From assembly GCA_029863035.1 (NCBI GenBank), contig JAOTWH010000160.1, forward strand, positions 1 to 5,169: 5,169 bases of DNA. Direction: 5' to 3'. A program made the translations under genes and the position numbers. The DNA comes from Acidimicrobiia bacterium (lineage in GTDB: Bacteria; Actinomycetota; Acidimicrobiia; UBA5794; JAOTWH01). Shown piece after piece: positions 4,800 through 5,169 of this stretch; position 1 is the stretch's first letter, and each line of letters starts with the position of its first letter. Below the pieces are notes generated by a model. The model was not told the origin of the DNA and did not search any database. It saw only the letters and a list, made by a program, of their open reading frames with translations.

Positions 4800-4861
4800 C
4801 TCCCCCCCGGCGAGCGCAGCGAGCGGTGGGGGGAGTACCGGCCGCAGGCCGGGGAGGGGGG
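4800..4861 (+). repeat. Two-hairpin repeat, copy 4
   Basis: Outer stem A is CTCCCCCC (4800-4807) / GGGGGGAG (4828-4835), with a 20-base interior that contains GCGAGC twice around GCA. AGTACC spans 4834-4839. Hairpin B is CCGGCC (4838-4843) / GGCCGG (4847-4852) with loop GCA, then a G-rich tail. It ends 15 bases from the stop codon of the oxidoreductase gene, so on the minus strand it would fold in that gene's 3' untranslated region. Confidence 0.75.
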
Positions 4862-4876
4862 CTTGGCAGCGCCCGA

Positions 4877-5169
4877 CTAGAACCCGGTTCGTTCCACCAC
4901 CGGACCGCCCTGGCCGAAGCGGGCGGAACGAAGTTCGGTTATGTCCAGTGCTGACGTCGATCCCTTCAGCACCAGGTCGGCCACGATCTGTCCCACCGCG
5001 GGGGCGTGCATCAGGCCTGTACCGGAGAACCCGGCGGCGGTGATCAGGCCCGGCTTTGAGATCTCGAGCACCGGCAGATAGTCCAGTGTCCCCGGATATA
5101 GGCCGGCCCAGCTGTCGACCACGTCACAGGTCTCGTCGACGATGCCGAATGATCGAGCAGCAGCCTCAC
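4877..5169 (-). CDS. FAD-dependent oxidoreductase, DadA/DAO type, C-terminal part (5' end outside window)
   Basis: The last 96 residues of a DAO-superfamily (PF01266-like) flavoenzyme are visible; the frame is open to the window edge. The stretch VVDSWAGLYPGTLDYLPVL fits the family's W-x-G-L-x-P-x-T-x-D-x-x-P strand. GLITAAGFSGTGLMHAPAV is the family's G-F-S-G-x-G segment near the C-terminus that contacts the FAD. It is followed by the usual helix (GQIVADLVLKG) and the closing LRSARF. Such enzymes oxidise amino acids or secondary amines such as sarcosine, glycine betaine products or D-amino acids, passing electrons to oxygen or the respiratory chain. The substrate cannot be told from this fragment. 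The GTG at 5122 is an internal valine codon, since similarity continues upstream of it (RSFGIVDETCD). The final residues after ARF are a short divergent tail. Confidence 0.9.
   Translation of the reverse strand, partial: EAAARSFGIVDETCDVVDSWAGLYPGTLDYLPVLEISKPGLITAAGFSGTGLMHAPAVGQIVADLVLKGSTSALDITELRSARFGQGGPVVERTGF

Noticed and set aside
4717..5043. 108-codon plus-strand frame in the right repeat region
   Set aside because: It runs through repeat copy 4 and antisense to the oxidoreductase, and its translation is Arg/Pro/Gly-rich with no domain.

Overview
This is a GC-rich bacterial window with short intergenic gaps, at least one GTG start, a probable leaderless promoter and a DUF732-like lipoprotein. 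These point to Actinomycetota, perhaps an uncultured Acidimicrobiia-type lineage. The class-level guess is weak because no rRNA or marker gene is present.

Layout. Positions 1-337 hold no gene, only a mosaic of short GC-rich palindromic repeats. A muconolactone-isomerase-like small protein (338-649, minus) is divergent from a class I/II PLP aminotransferase (752-1933, plus). Plus-strand genes follow for a one-pass membrane protein with a LiaF-like C-terminal domain (1995-2450), a small DUF732-like lipoprotein (2613-3062) and an unrecognised secreted protein rich in Lys, Ala and Glu (3106-3534). A short CDF-type cation transporter (3633-4268, minus) converges on that row. Positions 4269-4876 are a second, larger repeat mosaic. 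The window ends inside the C-terminal part of an FAD-dependent DadA-type oxidoreductase (4877-5169, minus, 5' part outside the window).

The genes do not form an obvious pathway. The aminotransferase and the oxidoreductase both suggest amino acid or amine metabolism. The three small plus-strand proteins are all predicted to be at or beyond the membrane. The aminotransferase and LiaF-like genes could share a transcript (61 bases apart); the lipoprotein seems to have its own promoter.

The most unusual content is the repeat DNA. Four copies of one design occur: hairpin A, then AGTACC, then hairpin B with a three-base loop, then a G-rich tail. The two intact copies at 4485 and 4631 keep the linker while the bases of hairpin B change on both arms together. 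In the copy at 181-302 the loop is replaced by a 56-base insert that is itself a repeat. The blocks at 1-302 and 4300-4704 carry the same pieces in the same order and bracket about 4 kb of genes. No transposase or CRISPR array is present, and I recognised no RNA gene.
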